Of a stretch of DNA of 64,000 nt, positions 49,401 through 57,544 are shown piece by piece (the stretch's first letter is position 1; every line of letters begins with the position of its first letter). The position numbers were made by a program, and so were the translations under genes. Under the pieces are notes generated by a model. It ran no database searches and was not told the DNA's origin. It saw only the letters and a program-made list of their open reading frames with translations. Source of the stretch: Saccharomonospora piscinae (GTDB lineage: Bacteria; Actinomycetota; Actinomycetes; Mycobacteriales; Pseudonocardiaceae); contig NZ_VCEK01000003.1 in the NCBI RefSeq assembly GCF_005862235.1, forward strand, positions 788,079 to 852,078, in the 5' to 3' direction.

Positions 49401-51112
49401 TCACCCGGGGTGGTCACCGTGAACAACCCGCGATCGGGGATCGTGCCGCCCGAGGTGACCGCGAGCCGCTGCGCGCCGGGCCTGCCCTCCAACGTTCCCG
49501 TCACCCGGTCCCACGTGATCCGCGGGCGCAGCTCGCCGAACTCCTCACTCGGATAGCGTCCGGCGAGCATGTCGAGCACCGCGTGCAGCGCGTCGTCCGG
49601 AAGTGCCGCGAACGGTGCCGCCCGGCGCACCGTGGCCGCCACCTCCTCCACCGTGCGGGGTTCGATCGCCACCATCGCCACCAGGTGCTGCGCCAGCACG
49701 TCCAGCGGGTTGCGCGGGTAGCGCAACGCCTCGATGGCCCCCTCGGCCATGCGTTCGGCCACGACCGCACACGACACGAGATCGCCACGGAACTTCGGGA
49801 ACATCACGCCCGTCGACACCGCTCCCACGTGGTGTCCGGCCCTGCCGACGCGTTGCAGCCCCGACGCCACCGTGGGCGGCGCCTCCACCTGGATCACCAG
49901 GTCGACCGCACCCATGTCGATGCCCAGCTCCAGCGAGGACGTCGCCACCACGCACGGCAGCGCCCCCGACTTCAACTGCTCCTCGACGTGGGTCCGCTGC
50001 TCGCGCGACATCGAACCGTGGTGTGCCCGCGCGACCACAGGGGCCGTCTCGGCCACCGGTGCGGTGACCCCGGACTGCGCGACCGCCTCGGCGGGGAACG
50101 CGTACTGCTCCCGCGTTGTCTCCGCTTCCGCCCGCTCGGCCGCCAGTTCGTTCAGCCTCGCCGTCAGCCGCTCCGCGAGCCGGCGCGAATTCGCGAACAC
50201 GATGGTGGAGCGGTGGGCGTTCACCAGGTCGAGTACCCGCTCCTCCACGGCGGGCCAGATCGACGCCCTGCGGGGTGTCGCCGCGATGTCCTCGCCCGGA
50301 TCGGCCTCGCTGGGCAGCGGGGCCGGTTCCGGTGCCGACGGCCGCTGGTCGAGGTCGGCCATGTCCTCGACCGGCACCTCCACCCGCACCTCGACGGACT
50401 TCGGCGACGCGGGTTGCACGACCGTCACGGGCCTGCCCCCGGACAGGAACGTGCTCACCTCGTCCACCGGCCGCACCGTCGCCGAGAGGCCGATGCGCTG
50501 GGCGGGAGTGTCGAGCAGGTCGTCGAGCCGTTCGAGCGACAGCGCGAGGTGCGCGCCCCGCTTGCCGCCCGCGACCGCGTGGACCTCGTCGACGATCACC
50601 GTCTCGACCCCGCGCAGCGACTCCCGCGCGGCGGAGGTGAGCACCAGAAACAGCGACTCCGGGGTGGTCACCAGGATGTCCGGCGGCGTGCGCGCGAACG
50701 ACCTGCGCTCCGCCGCGCTCGTGTCACCCGTGCGGGAGCCCACCGTGATGTCCGGCGCCTCCTGGCCCAGCCTGCGCGATGCCTGCGAGATCCCCGCCAG
50801 CGGAGCCCGGAGGTTGCGCTGGACGTCGACCGCGAGCGCCTTGAGCGGGGAGACGTAGAGCACGCGGCAGCGCCGCCCCCGTTCCGGCGCGGGCGCCGTC
50901 GCCAGCCGGTCGAGCGCCCACAGGAACGCCGCCAGGGTCTTGCCCGACCCGGTGGGTGCGATGACCAGCGCGTCCTCGCCCGCTCGCGCCGCCTGCCAGG
51001 CTCCCGACTGGGCGGCGGTCGGCTCGGCGAAGGCCCCCGCGAACCAGTCCCGGGTCGCGGGGGAGAACAGTCGCAGCACGTCGGTGTTCGCGTCCTCGGG
51101 CACGCTCTCCAT
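46475..51112 (-). CDS. lhr: Lhr-type ATP-dependent helicase
   Basis: A 1545-residue SF2 helicase of the long Lhr class. Motif I is IAPTGSGKT (52-59), motif II VDEVHAV (175-178), motif III LSATVRP; motifs IV-VI follow in the second RecA domain (IVFANSRRLAERL, ATSSLELGIDMGAVD, QRVGRAGHHVG). A winged helix and the Lhr core come next, and the last 600 residues form the C-terminal extension seen only in full-length Lhr. Mycobacterial Lhr is a 3'-5' DNA/RNA:DNA helicase induced by DNA damage. It is divergent from the Hsp70-like gene; I see no LexA box in that 120-base gap. Confidence 0.95.
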   Translation of the reverse strand: MESVPEDANTDVLRLFSPATRDWFAGAFAEPTAAQSGAWQAARAGEDALVIAPTGSGKTLAAFLWALDRLATAPAPERGRRCRVLYVSPLKALAVDVQRNLRAPLAGISQASRRLGQEAPDITVGSRTGDTSAAERRSFARTPPDILVTTPESLFLVLTSAARESLRGVETVIVDEVHAVAGGKRGAHLALSLERLDDLLDTPAQRIGLSATVRPVDEVSTFLSGGRPVTVVQPASPKSVEVRVEVPVEDMADLDQRPSAPEPAPLPSEADPGEDIAATPRRASIWPAVEERVLDLVNAHRSTIVFANSRRLAERLTARLNELAAERAEAETTREQYAFPAEAVAQSGVTAPVAETAPVVARAHHGSMSREQRTHVEEQLKSGALPCVVATSSLELGIDMGAVDLVIQVEAPPTVASGLQRVGRAGHHVGAVSTGVMFPKFRGDLVSCAVVAERMAEGAIEALRYPRNPLDVLAQHLVAMVAIEPRTVEEVAATVRRAAPFAALPDDALHAVLDMLAGRYPSEEFGELRPRITWDRVTGTLEGRPGAQRLAVTSGGTIPDRGLFTVTTPGDGERPGSRVGELDEEMVYESRVGDTVLLGTSSWRITDITHDRVVVVPAPGQPARMPFWRGDAPGRPLELGRALGRFLRSLATSDREAATRRAAEAGLDDWACENLLAYLAEQREATRHVPSDRTVLLERFRDELGDWRVVVHSPFGAQVNAPWALAVAARLRDGRGVDAQVAHSDDGIVLRLPDALDDEGQEVVIGVEDVVLDPDEVESLIATEVSGSALFAARFRECAARSLLLPRRDPRRRTPLWQQRQRASQLLGVAAKYERFPVVLEAMRECLRDVYDVGGLRELMSDIAARSVRVVEVRTPSASPFARSLLFGYVGMFLYETDAPLAERRAAALSLDSTLLAELLGTEAIRELLDADVIAEVERSLQRLDPERHARGPEDTADLLRFLGDLSAEEAAARGVLPEWLDRLVAQRRAIEVRIAGEKRYLAIEDAGRVRDALGVALPVGVPEAFTEPVADPLGDLLMRFARTRGPFPARHAAVRFGLGPAVVTGVLDRLTSSGTLVRGELRPQADDPGPEYCDAAVLRRLRRASLARLRAEVEPVEKAALGRFLPSWHGAGARPRRHSAPTADDVLAVVDQLAGAPLPASALESLVLPSRLPGYYPALLDELTVAGEVTWCGCGSLSGGDGWVALAPTDVADLLLPDVEDTASHGPLHRAIVSTLDSGGLFFRQLVDRVSVLLDEPCTDADVVAALWDVVWAGLVSGDTLAPLRAQVTGRGAAHRPRRSAPRGRYARLRAGRPTMPSRSGPPTVAGRWGLTPSRESDPTRRAHARTESFLERHGVLTRGALETERVSGGFSGIYKVLRGMEDSGQVVRGYVVEGLGAAQFAARGAVDRLRAVSEAGGWRAEGAAVVLAAADPAQPYGAALPWPEVVGDTRHRPARKAGALTVLVDGSPALYVERGGRSLLSFTTHEAALRAGAEALSGAVRDGWLGQLRVQRADGEQVLTSELATVLREAGFRATPKGLRLRA

Positions 51113-51234
51113 GATGCGCGCGGCACCGACGTTCCGGCCCGGTGCCGGATGTGACCCGGCGGGTGCGTCCTCACGGCGGCGGCCGACGTGAAAGCATCAC
51201 CGCGGCTTCTCGGGAACTCGACAAGGGAGAACTG

Positions 51235-53205
51235 GTGGGGACTCTGTCCGTCGATCTCGGTACGTCCAACACCGTCGCCGTACTCTCGGCACACGGAAGG
51301 CAACCCAGAGTCATCGACGTCGACGGCTCGGCCACGATGCCCTCGGCGGTGTTCGCCGAGGAGGGGGGCGGCCTCGTCGTCGGCAGGGATGCCGAACGCA
51401 GGGCGCGGCTCGACCCGACCCGCTTCGAGCCCAACCCGAAACGTCGCGTCGACGAGCAGACCCTGCTGCTCGGCACCGACGTCGTACCCGTCAACGAGGC
51501 GCTGGCGGCCGTCCTGCGCCGCGTGCTCGACGAGACCGTGCGCCAGCTCGGCGGCGCACCGCCCGAGGAGGTACGCCTCACCCATCCGGCCCAGTGGGGG
51601 CCCGTGCGCCGCAACGTCGTGCTGTCGGCGGCCCGCCTCGCCGGGATGGGCAACGCCGTCACGCTGGTTCCCGAACCCGTGGCCGCCGCCGCCCATTTCG
51701 CCTCCTTCCCGGGCAAGACCCTCGCTCCGGGCCAGACGCTGGCCGTCTACGACCTGGGCGCGGGCACGTTCGACGTCGCCGTCCTCGGCGCCACCCAGAA
51801 CGGGTTCACGGTGCTCGCCGAGGACGGCCTTCCCGATCTCGGCGGGCTCGACGTCGACCAGGCGCTGCTGGTCCACGTGGGCAGGGAGGTCTCCCACAGT
51901 GACCCGCAGCGCTGGCAACGCCTGCTGCGACCCGAGTCCACCGCCGACCGGAGGGCCCGCCGCGCGCTGCAGGAGGACGTGAAGGCGGCCAAGGAGGCGC
52001 TTTCCCGCCTGCCGCAGACCGAGGTCCCGATGCCCGAGCCGTTCGCCGACGTGCTCGTCACCAGGGCCGAGCTGGAGGCGCTCGTGCGCCCCGCGATGCT
52101 GCGCAGCGTCGAGCTGCTCGCCCGCACCGTCCGCTCCGCGGGTCTGAACCCGGCACAGCTCGCCGGGATCTACCTCGTCGGAGGGTCCAGCAGACTCCCG
52201 CTCGTGGGGAGTCTGCTGGCCGAGAAACTCGGCGTCGTGCCGTCCAGCCTCGACCAGCCCGAGACCGCGGTGGCGTTCGGCGCGCACCATGTGGGCCCCG
52301 ACGGGCTCACCATGCGAACGCAGCAGGTCGACGGTGACGTGGCGGCCCCGGCCGCGGGCCCGTTCTCGCCGCCGTCGGGCGTCGTCGGCCCCACCCAGGC
52401 CACCTACCCGGCCGGGCAGCCACCACAGCCAACACAGCCAACACAGCCATCACAGGTACCGCAGGCCCAGCAGACGGCGCCCGCCCACCAGTACGCACAC
52501 CCCGGGGCGCCGTCCTACCCAGCCGGAGCCGCGACGCCCGCCTCCGGCATGGCGGGGGAGAGTGCGCCCACCGCCCAGTTCCCCTCGGTGCCCGCACGGT
52601 CGTCTGGAGGCGGCGGGAAGCGGGGCCGCACCGCGTGGCTCGTGGCCTCGGTCGCGGCCGTGGTGCTGCTCGGCGGGGTGGCGGCGTTCGTGTTCTGGCC
52701 GTCGGGATCGGCCACCACGCACACCGCACAGCAGTGCGCCTCGCCCGGCACGCCGGACCAGCAGGGCTTCACCGGATGTCTGCGCCAGCTCGCCGGTACC
52801 GTGCCGGACGGCAACAGCTGCGCGCCGGGAACCGGTACGGGGGCGGCGGCCGCCGCCAACGAGGCGGACCTGGGCACCACGGTGACCTGCTCGGCACCCG
52901 GTCTGCCGGGCGCGCAGATCACCTATCTGCACGCCGCCTCCCGCGACGCCATCGAGCAGTACACCGACGGCCTGCTGAGCCGCACGGGCGGCGGGGACCA
53001 GGTGCAGGCGGCCTGGGAGGGCAACGGCCTGGCCGGTCGCTACGCCGCCTCCGCGGGCCGCAATTCCTCGGTGGTCGTGTTCACGGTCGACGACCGACCG
53101 CTGGCGGGGTTCGTCTACCAGGTCAACGTCACCGGCGAGGGCGAGGTCACCCCGCCCGACGAGATGGCCGACTACTTCGAGCGCACCGTGCAGCCCGGCG
53201 GGTGA
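51235..53205 (+). CDS. Hsp70-like ATPase with transmembrane helix and extracellular domain
   Basis: A 656-residue protein: an Hsp70/actin-type ATPase (1-360) with phosphate loops VDLGTSNTVAVLS and VYDLGAGTFDVAVLG and the adenosine motif GIYLVGGSSRLPLVG; no substrate-binding domain of DnaK type. A Pro/Gln/Thr-rich linker (QPPQPTQPTQPSQ) leads to one membrane helix (about 465-487) and an extracytoplasmic domain of about 165 residues with four cysteines. Such fusions are common in actinobacteria and have no settled role; signalling across the membrane is one idea. AAGGGAG lies upstream of GTG 51235. Confidence 0.85.
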   Translation: MGTLSVDLGTSNTVAVLSAHGRQPRVIDVDGSATMPSAVFAEEGGGLVVGRDAERRARLDPTRFEPNPKRRVDEQTLLLGTDVVPVNEALAAVLRRVLDETVRQLGGAPPEEVRLTHPAQWGPVRRNVVLSAARLAGMGNAVTLVPEPVAAAAHFASFPGKTLAPGQTLAVYDLGAGTFDVAVLGATQNGFTVLAEDGLPDLGGLDVDQALLVHVGREVSHSDPQRWQRLLRPESTADRRARRALQEDVKAAKEALSRLPQTEVPMPEPFADVLVTRAELEALVRPAMLRSVELLARTVRSAGLNPAQLAGIYLVGGSSRLPLVGSLLAEKLGVVPSSLDQPETAVAFGAHHVGPDGLTMRTQQVDGDVAAPAAGPFSPPSGVVGPTQATYPAGQPPQPTQPTQPSQVPQAQQTAPAHQYAHPGAPSYPAGAATPASGMAGESAPTAQFPSVPARSSGGGGKRGRTAWLVASVAAVVLLGGVAAFVFWPSGSATTHTAQQCASPGTPDQQGFTGCLRQLAGTVPDGNSCAPGTGTGAAAAANEADLGTTVTCSAPGLPGAQITYLHAASRDAIEQYTDGLLSRTGGGDQVQAAWEGNGLAGRYAASAGRNSSVVVFTVDDRPLAGFVYQVNVTGEGEVTPPDEMADYFERTVQPGG

Positions 53206-53212
53206 GCCCGGC

Positions 53213-53335
53213 TCACTTCCTGCGGTTGCGCAGGAGGCTGATGATCAGCACGATGACCGCGCTGCCGACCACGGCGATGGAGGCCAGCGTCAGCGCGGTG
53301 GACTCGAGGTCGGAGAAGCCCTGGGCGAGCACCAT
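53213..53335 (-). CDS. 40-residue single-pass membrane microprotein
   Basis: A short frame from ATG 53335 (GGGTGAG four bases upstream) to TGA 53213 encodes 40 residues: an acidic/polar start MVLAQGFSDLESTALT, a 20-residue hydrophobic helix (ASIAVVGSAVIVLIISLL) and a basic end RNRRK, i.e. N-out/C-in topology. The clean helix, positive-inside tail and good binding site make it a real gene. It is convergent with the Hsp70-like gene; the two stops lie within one palindrome (GTGAGCC-C-GGCTCAC, 53202-53216). It is divergent from DUF3046. Function unknown. Confidence 0.75.
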   Translation of the reverse strand: MVLAQGFSDLESTALTLASIAVVGSAVIVLIISLLRNRRK

Positions 53336-53363
53336 GTGCTCACCCTACGGGGTACGCGGGGGC

Positions 53364-53376
53364 TACGCTGGTGCCG
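53364..53376 (+). promoter_or_regulatory. -10 box for leaderless DUF3046 gene
   Basis: TACGCT at 53364-53369, seven bases, then ATG 53377. Confidence 0.45.
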
Positions 53377-53571
53377 ATGCGAGTCACGGTGTTCCGGCGG
53401 CTGATGGCCGAGGAGTTCGGCACGACGCGGGCGGAGATGCTGGCCGCCGACCACGTGTTCGGCGGGCTGGGCGGTCGCACGGTCGAGCAGGCGCTGGCGG
53501 ACGGGATCTCCGCCAAGGAGATCTGGCGGGCGGTGTGCGCGGAGTTCGAGGTGCCGGCCGAGCGCCGCTGA
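53377..53571 (+). CDS. DUF3046 family protein
   Basis: A 64-residue protein corresponding to mycobacterial Rv2738c, which also sits just upstream of recA. It starts MRVTVFRRLMAEEFGTTRAEMLAADHVFGGLGGRTVEQALADG and ends with SAKEIWRAVCAEFEVP. The family is small, helical and confined to actinobacteria; its function is unknown, though the fixed link with recA-recX hints at a repair role. Confidence 0.88.
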   Translation: MRVTVFRRLMAEEFGTTRAEMLAADHVFGGLGGRTVEQALADGISAKEIWRAVCAEFEVPAERR

Positions 53572-53607
53572 GCGAAGGGCGGGGCCGGCCGGAGTGTCGC
53601 GTCGACC

Positions 53608-53630
53608 TCGAACACGTGTTCGGCTATCGT
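53608..53630 (+). promoter_or_regulatory. recA: recA promoter with LexA (SOS) box
   Basis: TCGAACACGTGTTCGG at 53608-53623 matches the SOS consensus at 15 of 16 bases, directly followed by a -10 box TATCGT at 53625-53630. LexA bound there would cover the promoter. The untranslated leader to recA is then about 140 bases. Confidence 0.85.
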
Positions 53631-53774
53631 GTTGTCCACAATCGCGCCCACCTGTGGACAACCGCGCCGGTGGAGCCGCGGACTGTCGGACCCGGCCCGT
53701 AACGTCGGACTCAACAACAGACCTTCCACGGACTCGGTACCAGTCCGATACCAACAGCCAATGAGGTGGAATCC

Positions 53775-54812
53775 ATGCCCGCAGCACCGGACAAGGGCAA
53801 AGCGCTCGACCTGGCCCTTGCCCAGATCGACAAGCAGTTCGGCAAGGGGTCGGTCATGCGGCTCGGCGAGGACAGCAGGCCGCCGGTCGAAGTCATCCCG
53901 ACGGGTGCCATCGCGCTGGACATCGCCCTGGGTATCGGCGGGCTGCCCCGCGGCAGGGTGGTGGAGGTCTACGGTCCGGAGTCGTCCGGTAAGACCACGG
54001 TGGCCCTGCACGCGGTGGCCAACGCCCAGAAAGCGGGCGGGATCGCGGCCTTCATCGACGCCGAGCACGCGCTCGACCCCGAGTACGCCAAGACTCTCGG
54101 CGTCGACACCGACGCGCTGCTGGTGTCCCAGCCGGACACCGGTGAGCAGGCGCTGGAGATCGCGGACATGCTGATCCGCTCCGGCGCACTCGACATCCTG
54201 GTGATCGACTCGGTCGCGGCACTCGTGCCCAGGGCCGAGATCGAGGGCGAGATGGGTGACTCCCACGTCGGTCTCCAGGCACGGTTGATGAGCCAGGCGC
54301 TGCGCAAAATCACCGGTGCTCTGCACAACTCGGGCACCACGGCGATCTTCATCAACCAGCTCCGCGAGAAAGTCGGCGTGATGTTCGGGTCGCCCGAGAC
54401 GACGACGGGTGGTAAGGCACTGAAGTTCTACGCCTCGGTGCGGCTCGACGTGCGCCGGATCGAGACGTTGAAGGACGGTGGCGAGCCGGTCGGCAACCGG
54501 ACGCGCGTGAAGGTCGTGAAGAACAAGGTCGCGCCGCCGTTCAAGCAGGCCGAGTTCGACATCCTCTACGGCGTGGGTGTCTCCCGCGAGGGTTCGCTGA
54601 TCGACATGGGTGTGGATCAGGGCATCGTGCGCAAGTCGGGTGCCTGGTACACCTACGAGGGCGACCAGCTCGGCCAGGGCAAGGAGAACGCGCGGCGGTT
54701 CCTGCGCGAGAACCCCGACGTCGGCAACGAGATCGAGAAGAAGATCAAGGAGAAGCTCGGCATCGGGGCACAGGAAGCCGAGGACGGCGCACCCGCCCCC
54801 GTCGACTTCTGA
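53775..54812 (+). CDS. recA: Recombinase RecA
   Basis: A 345-residue RecA. Walker A is GPESSGKTT (67-75), Walker [10 protein letters not shown], loop L1 [12 protein letters not shown] and L2 [22 protein letters not shown]; the C-terminus ends in an acidic tail ([12 protein letters not shown]). It forms filaments on single-stranded DNA, pairs homologous strands and stimulates LexA self-cleavage. The reading frame is continuous, without the intein present in M. tuberculosis RecA. ATG 53775 follows GAGGTGGA; GTG 53766 would add three residues. Confidence 0.98.
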   Translation: MPAAPDKGKALDLALAQIDKQFGKGSVMRLGEDSRPPVEVIPTGAIALDIALGIGGLPRGRVVEVYGPESSGKTTVALHAVANAQKAGGIAAFIDAEHALDPEYAKTLGVDTDALLVSQPDTGEQALEIADMLIRSGALDILVIDSVAALVPRAEIEGEMGDSHVGLQARLMSQALRKITGALHNSGTTAIFINQLREKVGVMFGSPETTTGGKALKFYASVRLDVRRIETLKDGGEPVGNRTRVKVVKNKVAPPFKQAEFDILYGVGVSREGSLIDMGVDQGIVRKSGAWYTYEGDQLGQGKENARRFLRENPDVGNEIEKKIKEKLGIGAQEAEDGAPAPVDF

Positions 54813-54814
54813 CC

Positions 54815-55342
54815 GTGCGCGGCTCGATGTCCGAGCTGCCGCCGGACGAGGCGTGGAAGAAGGCCAAGGAGGTCTGCTTCGACCTCCTGGCCGCCCGTCC
54901 CCGGAGCAAGGACGAACTCCGGCAGGCGCTGCGGCGCAAGGGTTTCGACGACGATCTCAGCGAGCAGCTGCTCGGCAAGCTGGACGACTCGGGCCTCGTG
55001 GACGACGCGGCCTTCGCCGAGTCGTGGGTTCGCTCCCGCCACGCCTACCGGGGACTGGCCCGCCGCGCGCTGGTGTCGGAGCTGACCCGCAAGGGAGTCG
55101 ATCCCGAGATCGCGGCCGAGGCCGCGAGCGAGGTCGATCCGGAGTCGGAGGAGGCTCGCGCGCGGGAGCTGGTGCGCAAGAAGCTTCGCACCATGACCGA
55201 CGTCGACGAGCAGAAGGCCACCCGCCGGCTGCTGGGCCTGCTCGCCCGCAAGGGCTACTCGCAGGGCCTGTCCTACCGGGTGGTCCGCGACGAACTGCGC
55301 GACGCGGGCGCGGAATCCACCCTGCTGGACGAAGCGGAGTAA
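54815..55342 (+). CDS. recX: Regulatory protein RecX
   Basis: A 175-residue helical protein with the three-helix repeats of RecX: AKEVCFDLLAARPRSKDELRQALRRKGFDDDLSEQLLGKLDDSGLVDDAAFAESWVRSRH, RGLARRALVSELTRKGVDPEIAAEA and RRLLGLLARKGYSQGLSYRVVRDEL. It binds RecA filaments and limits their growth. It begins two bases after the recA stop (GTG 54815, or ATG 54827), the normal recA-recX operon. Confidence 0.94.
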   Translation: MRGSMSELPPDEAWKKAKEVCFDLLAARPRSKDELRQALRRKGFDDDLSEQLLGKLDDSGLVDDAAFAESWVRSRHAYRGLARRALVSELTRKGVDPEIAAEAASEVDPESEEARARELVRKKLRTMTDVDEQKATRRLLGLLARKGYSQGLSYRVVRDELRDAGAESTLLDEAE

Positions 55343-55343
55343 C

Positions 55344-55406
55344 CGTGTCCGCAGCCTGCGTAGCCGTGTCCGCAAGTTGTGTAGTCGTGTCCGCAGTTCA
55401 CGTGCC
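55344..55406 (+). repeat. 21-bp tandem repeat, three copies, after recX
   Basis: CGTGTCCGC starts at 55344, 55365 and 55386, an exact 21-base period; the units read CGTGTCCGCAGCCTGCGTAGC, CGTGTCCGCAAGTTGTGTAGT and CGTGTCCGCAGTTCACGTG. It fills the gap between recX and the convergent lipase-maturation-factor gene and shows no hairpin, so it is not an obvious terminator. Confidence 0.8.
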
Positions 55407-55417
55407 GCCGGGACGGG

Positions 55418-56860
55418 TTAACCGGGTACCGGAGTGCCGTCGGTACCCAGATGACACACCCGGACGACGGTGCCGACCGGTTCCCGCACCCACCAGGCAC
55501 GGGTCGAGGCCCGTTCGGCGCGAGTCGTGAAGCGATAGTGGAACAGCCGTGCCCGCACATGGGTGGGGGCGGCTCCGGCGAACGGGTCGTGCCGGAGCAG
55601 CGCGCGCACCTCGGGGTCGCCGGTGAGCAGCCGGGTCACCAGTGCGGGCAGCCAGCGCCCGCCGTAGCGGGGTGAAAGGGCCACGAACCAGAGCAGCCAG
55701 TCCAGACGCAGGTGGTACGGCGCGACCTGGGGTGGTCTGCGGTACGGGTCGCCGGGCTTGCCCTTGAACTCGAACTCGTGCCACACCGTGTCAGCGCCGA
55801 CGGCGTCCGCATCGGTGCCCTCGACGATCACCTCGTACCGGTCCCGGGTCACCGTGCCGAACGCGCCGTAGGTGTTGGCCAGATGGAGGGGGTTGAAGCT
55901 GAAGTTCATGAGCTGCCCACGTCCGAGCAGGTTGCGGACGGGCCAGTAGCTCAGCACCACGATCAGCACCGTCACCGCGAGTACGACCGCATGGTACCAG
56001 GTGGGCGGCGCGGCGAGGTCGGTCGGCGGCGGCACCCCGAGCAGCGCTCCGTCGAGCGCGGGGACGGCCAGTGTCATGGTGAGGGCGTTCAGCCAGGCGA
56101 AGTTGCCGCTGAGCAAGAGCCAGCCCTGCGTCACGATGACGACGCCCGCCGCCACGCTCGCGGCCGGTTGCGGTGCGAAGAGCACGAACGGCACCACCAG
56201 TTGCGCCACGTGGTTCGCGCCCGCCTCGACGCGGTGTGCCCAGCGCGGCAGGTGGTGGAAGTGCCAGCTCCACGGTCCGGGCATCGGCTGGGTCTCGTGG
56301 TGGTAGTACAGGCATGTGAGATCGCGCCAGCACCGGTCGCCCCGCAACTTGATCAGTCCCGCGCCGAACTCGACCCGGAACAGGACCCACAGCAGGAGCA
56401 GCAGGGGCAGCAGCGGCACGCCGGTGTGGGCCGGGCCCAGAAAGATCGCCAGAAAGCCCGTTTCCAGCAGCAGCGACTCCCACCCGAACGAGTACCAGAC
56501 CTGCCCGACGTTGACGATCGACAGGTACAGCACCCAGGGCAGCGCCCACAGCAGGAGGCATCCCCACACGGGCAGCAGGTCGGCGACGCCGACGAGCAGC
56601 GCGCCCGACACCGCGATGCCGGTCCAGGCGAGTGCGCGGAAGGACCGGTCGGAGTAGTGCAGGTGGAACAGGCTGGGCGAGCGACGTAGCGGTACCCGGC
56701 GCACGAATTCGGGCACGGGCAACAATCCGCGCTGCCCGAGCAGGACGCGGAACTGGTTCAGCGCGCTGGCGAAGGCCACCAGGTAGAGGGCGGCCAGCAG
56801 GCGCTGGAACAGCAGCCGCGACGACCAGTAGTCGTCGGCGATGAGCCAGTCCCACGACAT
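55418..56860 (-). CDS. Lipase maturation factor-family membrane protein
   Basis: A 480-residue protein with about ten hydrophobic segments. The LMF signature occurs in the middle: FGWESLLLETGFLAIFLGP, RVEFGAGLIKLRGDRCWRDLTCLYYHHETQPMPGPWSWHFHHLPRW and the C-terminal non-membrane domain WHEFEFKGKPGDPYRRPPQVAPYHLRLDWLLWF. In animals LMF1 helps lipases fold in the ER; bacterial relatives are widespread and uncharacterised, possibly assisting secreted enzymes. It is tempting, but only inference, to link it to exported hydrolases such as the Cut190-like enzyme. Confidence 0.88.
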   Translation of the reverse strand: MSWDWLIADDYWSSRLLFQRLLAALYLVAFASALNQFRVLLGQRGLLPVPEFVRRVPLRRSPSLFHLHYSDRSFRALAWTGIAVSGALLVGVADLLPVWGCLLLWALPWVLYLSIVNVGQVWYSFGWESLLLETGFLAIFLGPAHTGVPLLPLLLLLWVLFRVEFGAGLIKLRGDRCWRDLTCLYYHHETQPMPGPWSWHFHHLPRWAHRVEAGANHVAQLVVPFVLFAPQPAASVAAGVVIVTQGWLLLSGNFAWLNALTMTLAVPALDGALLGVPPPTDLAAPPTWYHAVVLAVTVLIVVLSYWPVRNLLGRGQLMNFSFNPLHLANTYGAFGTVTRDRYEVIVEGTDADAVGADTVWHEFEFKGKPGDPYRRPPQVAPYHLRLDWLLWFVALSPRYGGRWLPALVTRLLTGDPEVRALLRHDPFAGAAPTHVRARLFHYRFTTRAERASTRAWWVREPVGTVVRVCHLGTDGTPVPG

Positions 56861-56908
56861 CCCGTCAGCGCGCCCTCCCCGACGGGTGGCGGGCCCGCCG
56901 CGTCGTGC

Positions 56909-57544
56909 CTAGGTCGCCGGTGTCCGCCTCAGCGTGGAGGCTTCCTTCGCCAGTGTCTCAATGCGCGCGTAGTCGTGCGTGGCGAGCGCGTCCCGGGGGG
57001 TGAGCCAGGAGCCGCCGACGCAGCCGACGTTGGGCAGGGCGAGGTAGTCGCCCGCGCCGGCCGCGGTGATTCCGCCGGTGGGGCAGAAGCGGAGGTGCGG
57101 CAACGGCCCCCCGATGGCCGCCAGCGCGGCGGCGCCACCGCTGGCCTCGGCGGGAAAGAACTTGAGGGTGTCGAGCCCGCGTTCGGTGAGCCGGAGGGCT
57201 TCGGAGACGGTCGCGACACCCGGCAGTAGCGGCAGACCGGTGCCCTCGGCGGCGTCGAGCAGTGTGTCGGTGGTGCCGGGCGTGACGAGGAAGGCCGCTC
57301 CCGCGTCGGCTGCCTCCCGTGCCTGTGCGGGGGTGACGACGGTGCCCGCGCCGACGACCACGTCGGGGACCTCGGTGGCGACCCGGCGGATCGCGTCGAG
57401 TGCGGCGTCGGTGCGCAGGGTCAGCTCCACCACGCGGATGCCCCCGGCGGCGAGTGCTTCGGCCACGGGTACGGCCTGATCGGCGTCGTGCAGCACCACC
57501 ACCGGCATGACCGGGGAGATCGTGAGCAGGTCGGGGGCGTTCAT
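56909..57544 (-). CDS. eda: 2-keto-3-deoxy-6-phosphogluconate (KDPG) aldolase
   Basis: A 211-residue class I aldolase. The Glu of [50 protein letters not shown] and the Schiff-base Lys in [12 protein letters not shown], then [16 protein letters not shown], are all present. It splits KDPG into pyruvate and glyceraldehyde-3-phosphate, the last Entner-Doudoroff step. Its ATG overlaps the edd stop by four bases. Confidence 0.95.
   Translation of the reverse strand: MNAPDLLTISPVMPVVVLHDADQAVPVAEALAAGGIRVVELTLRTDAALDAIRRVATEVPDVVVGAGTVVTPAQAREAADAGAAFLVTPGTTDTLLDAAEGTGLPLLPGVATVSEALRLTERGLDTLKFFPAEASGGAAALAAIGGPLPHLRFCPTGGITAAGAGDYLALPNVGCVGGSWLTPRDALATHDYARIETLAKEASTLRRTPAT

Noticed and set aside
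48977-51154. 725-residue plus-strand frame opposite lhr
   Set aside because: Antisense shadow: helicase motifs are on the minus strand and the plus frame is Arg/His-rich with no domain.
53775-54812. RecA intein as in M. tuberculosis
   Set aside because: The frame has normal RecA length and uninterrupted motifs.
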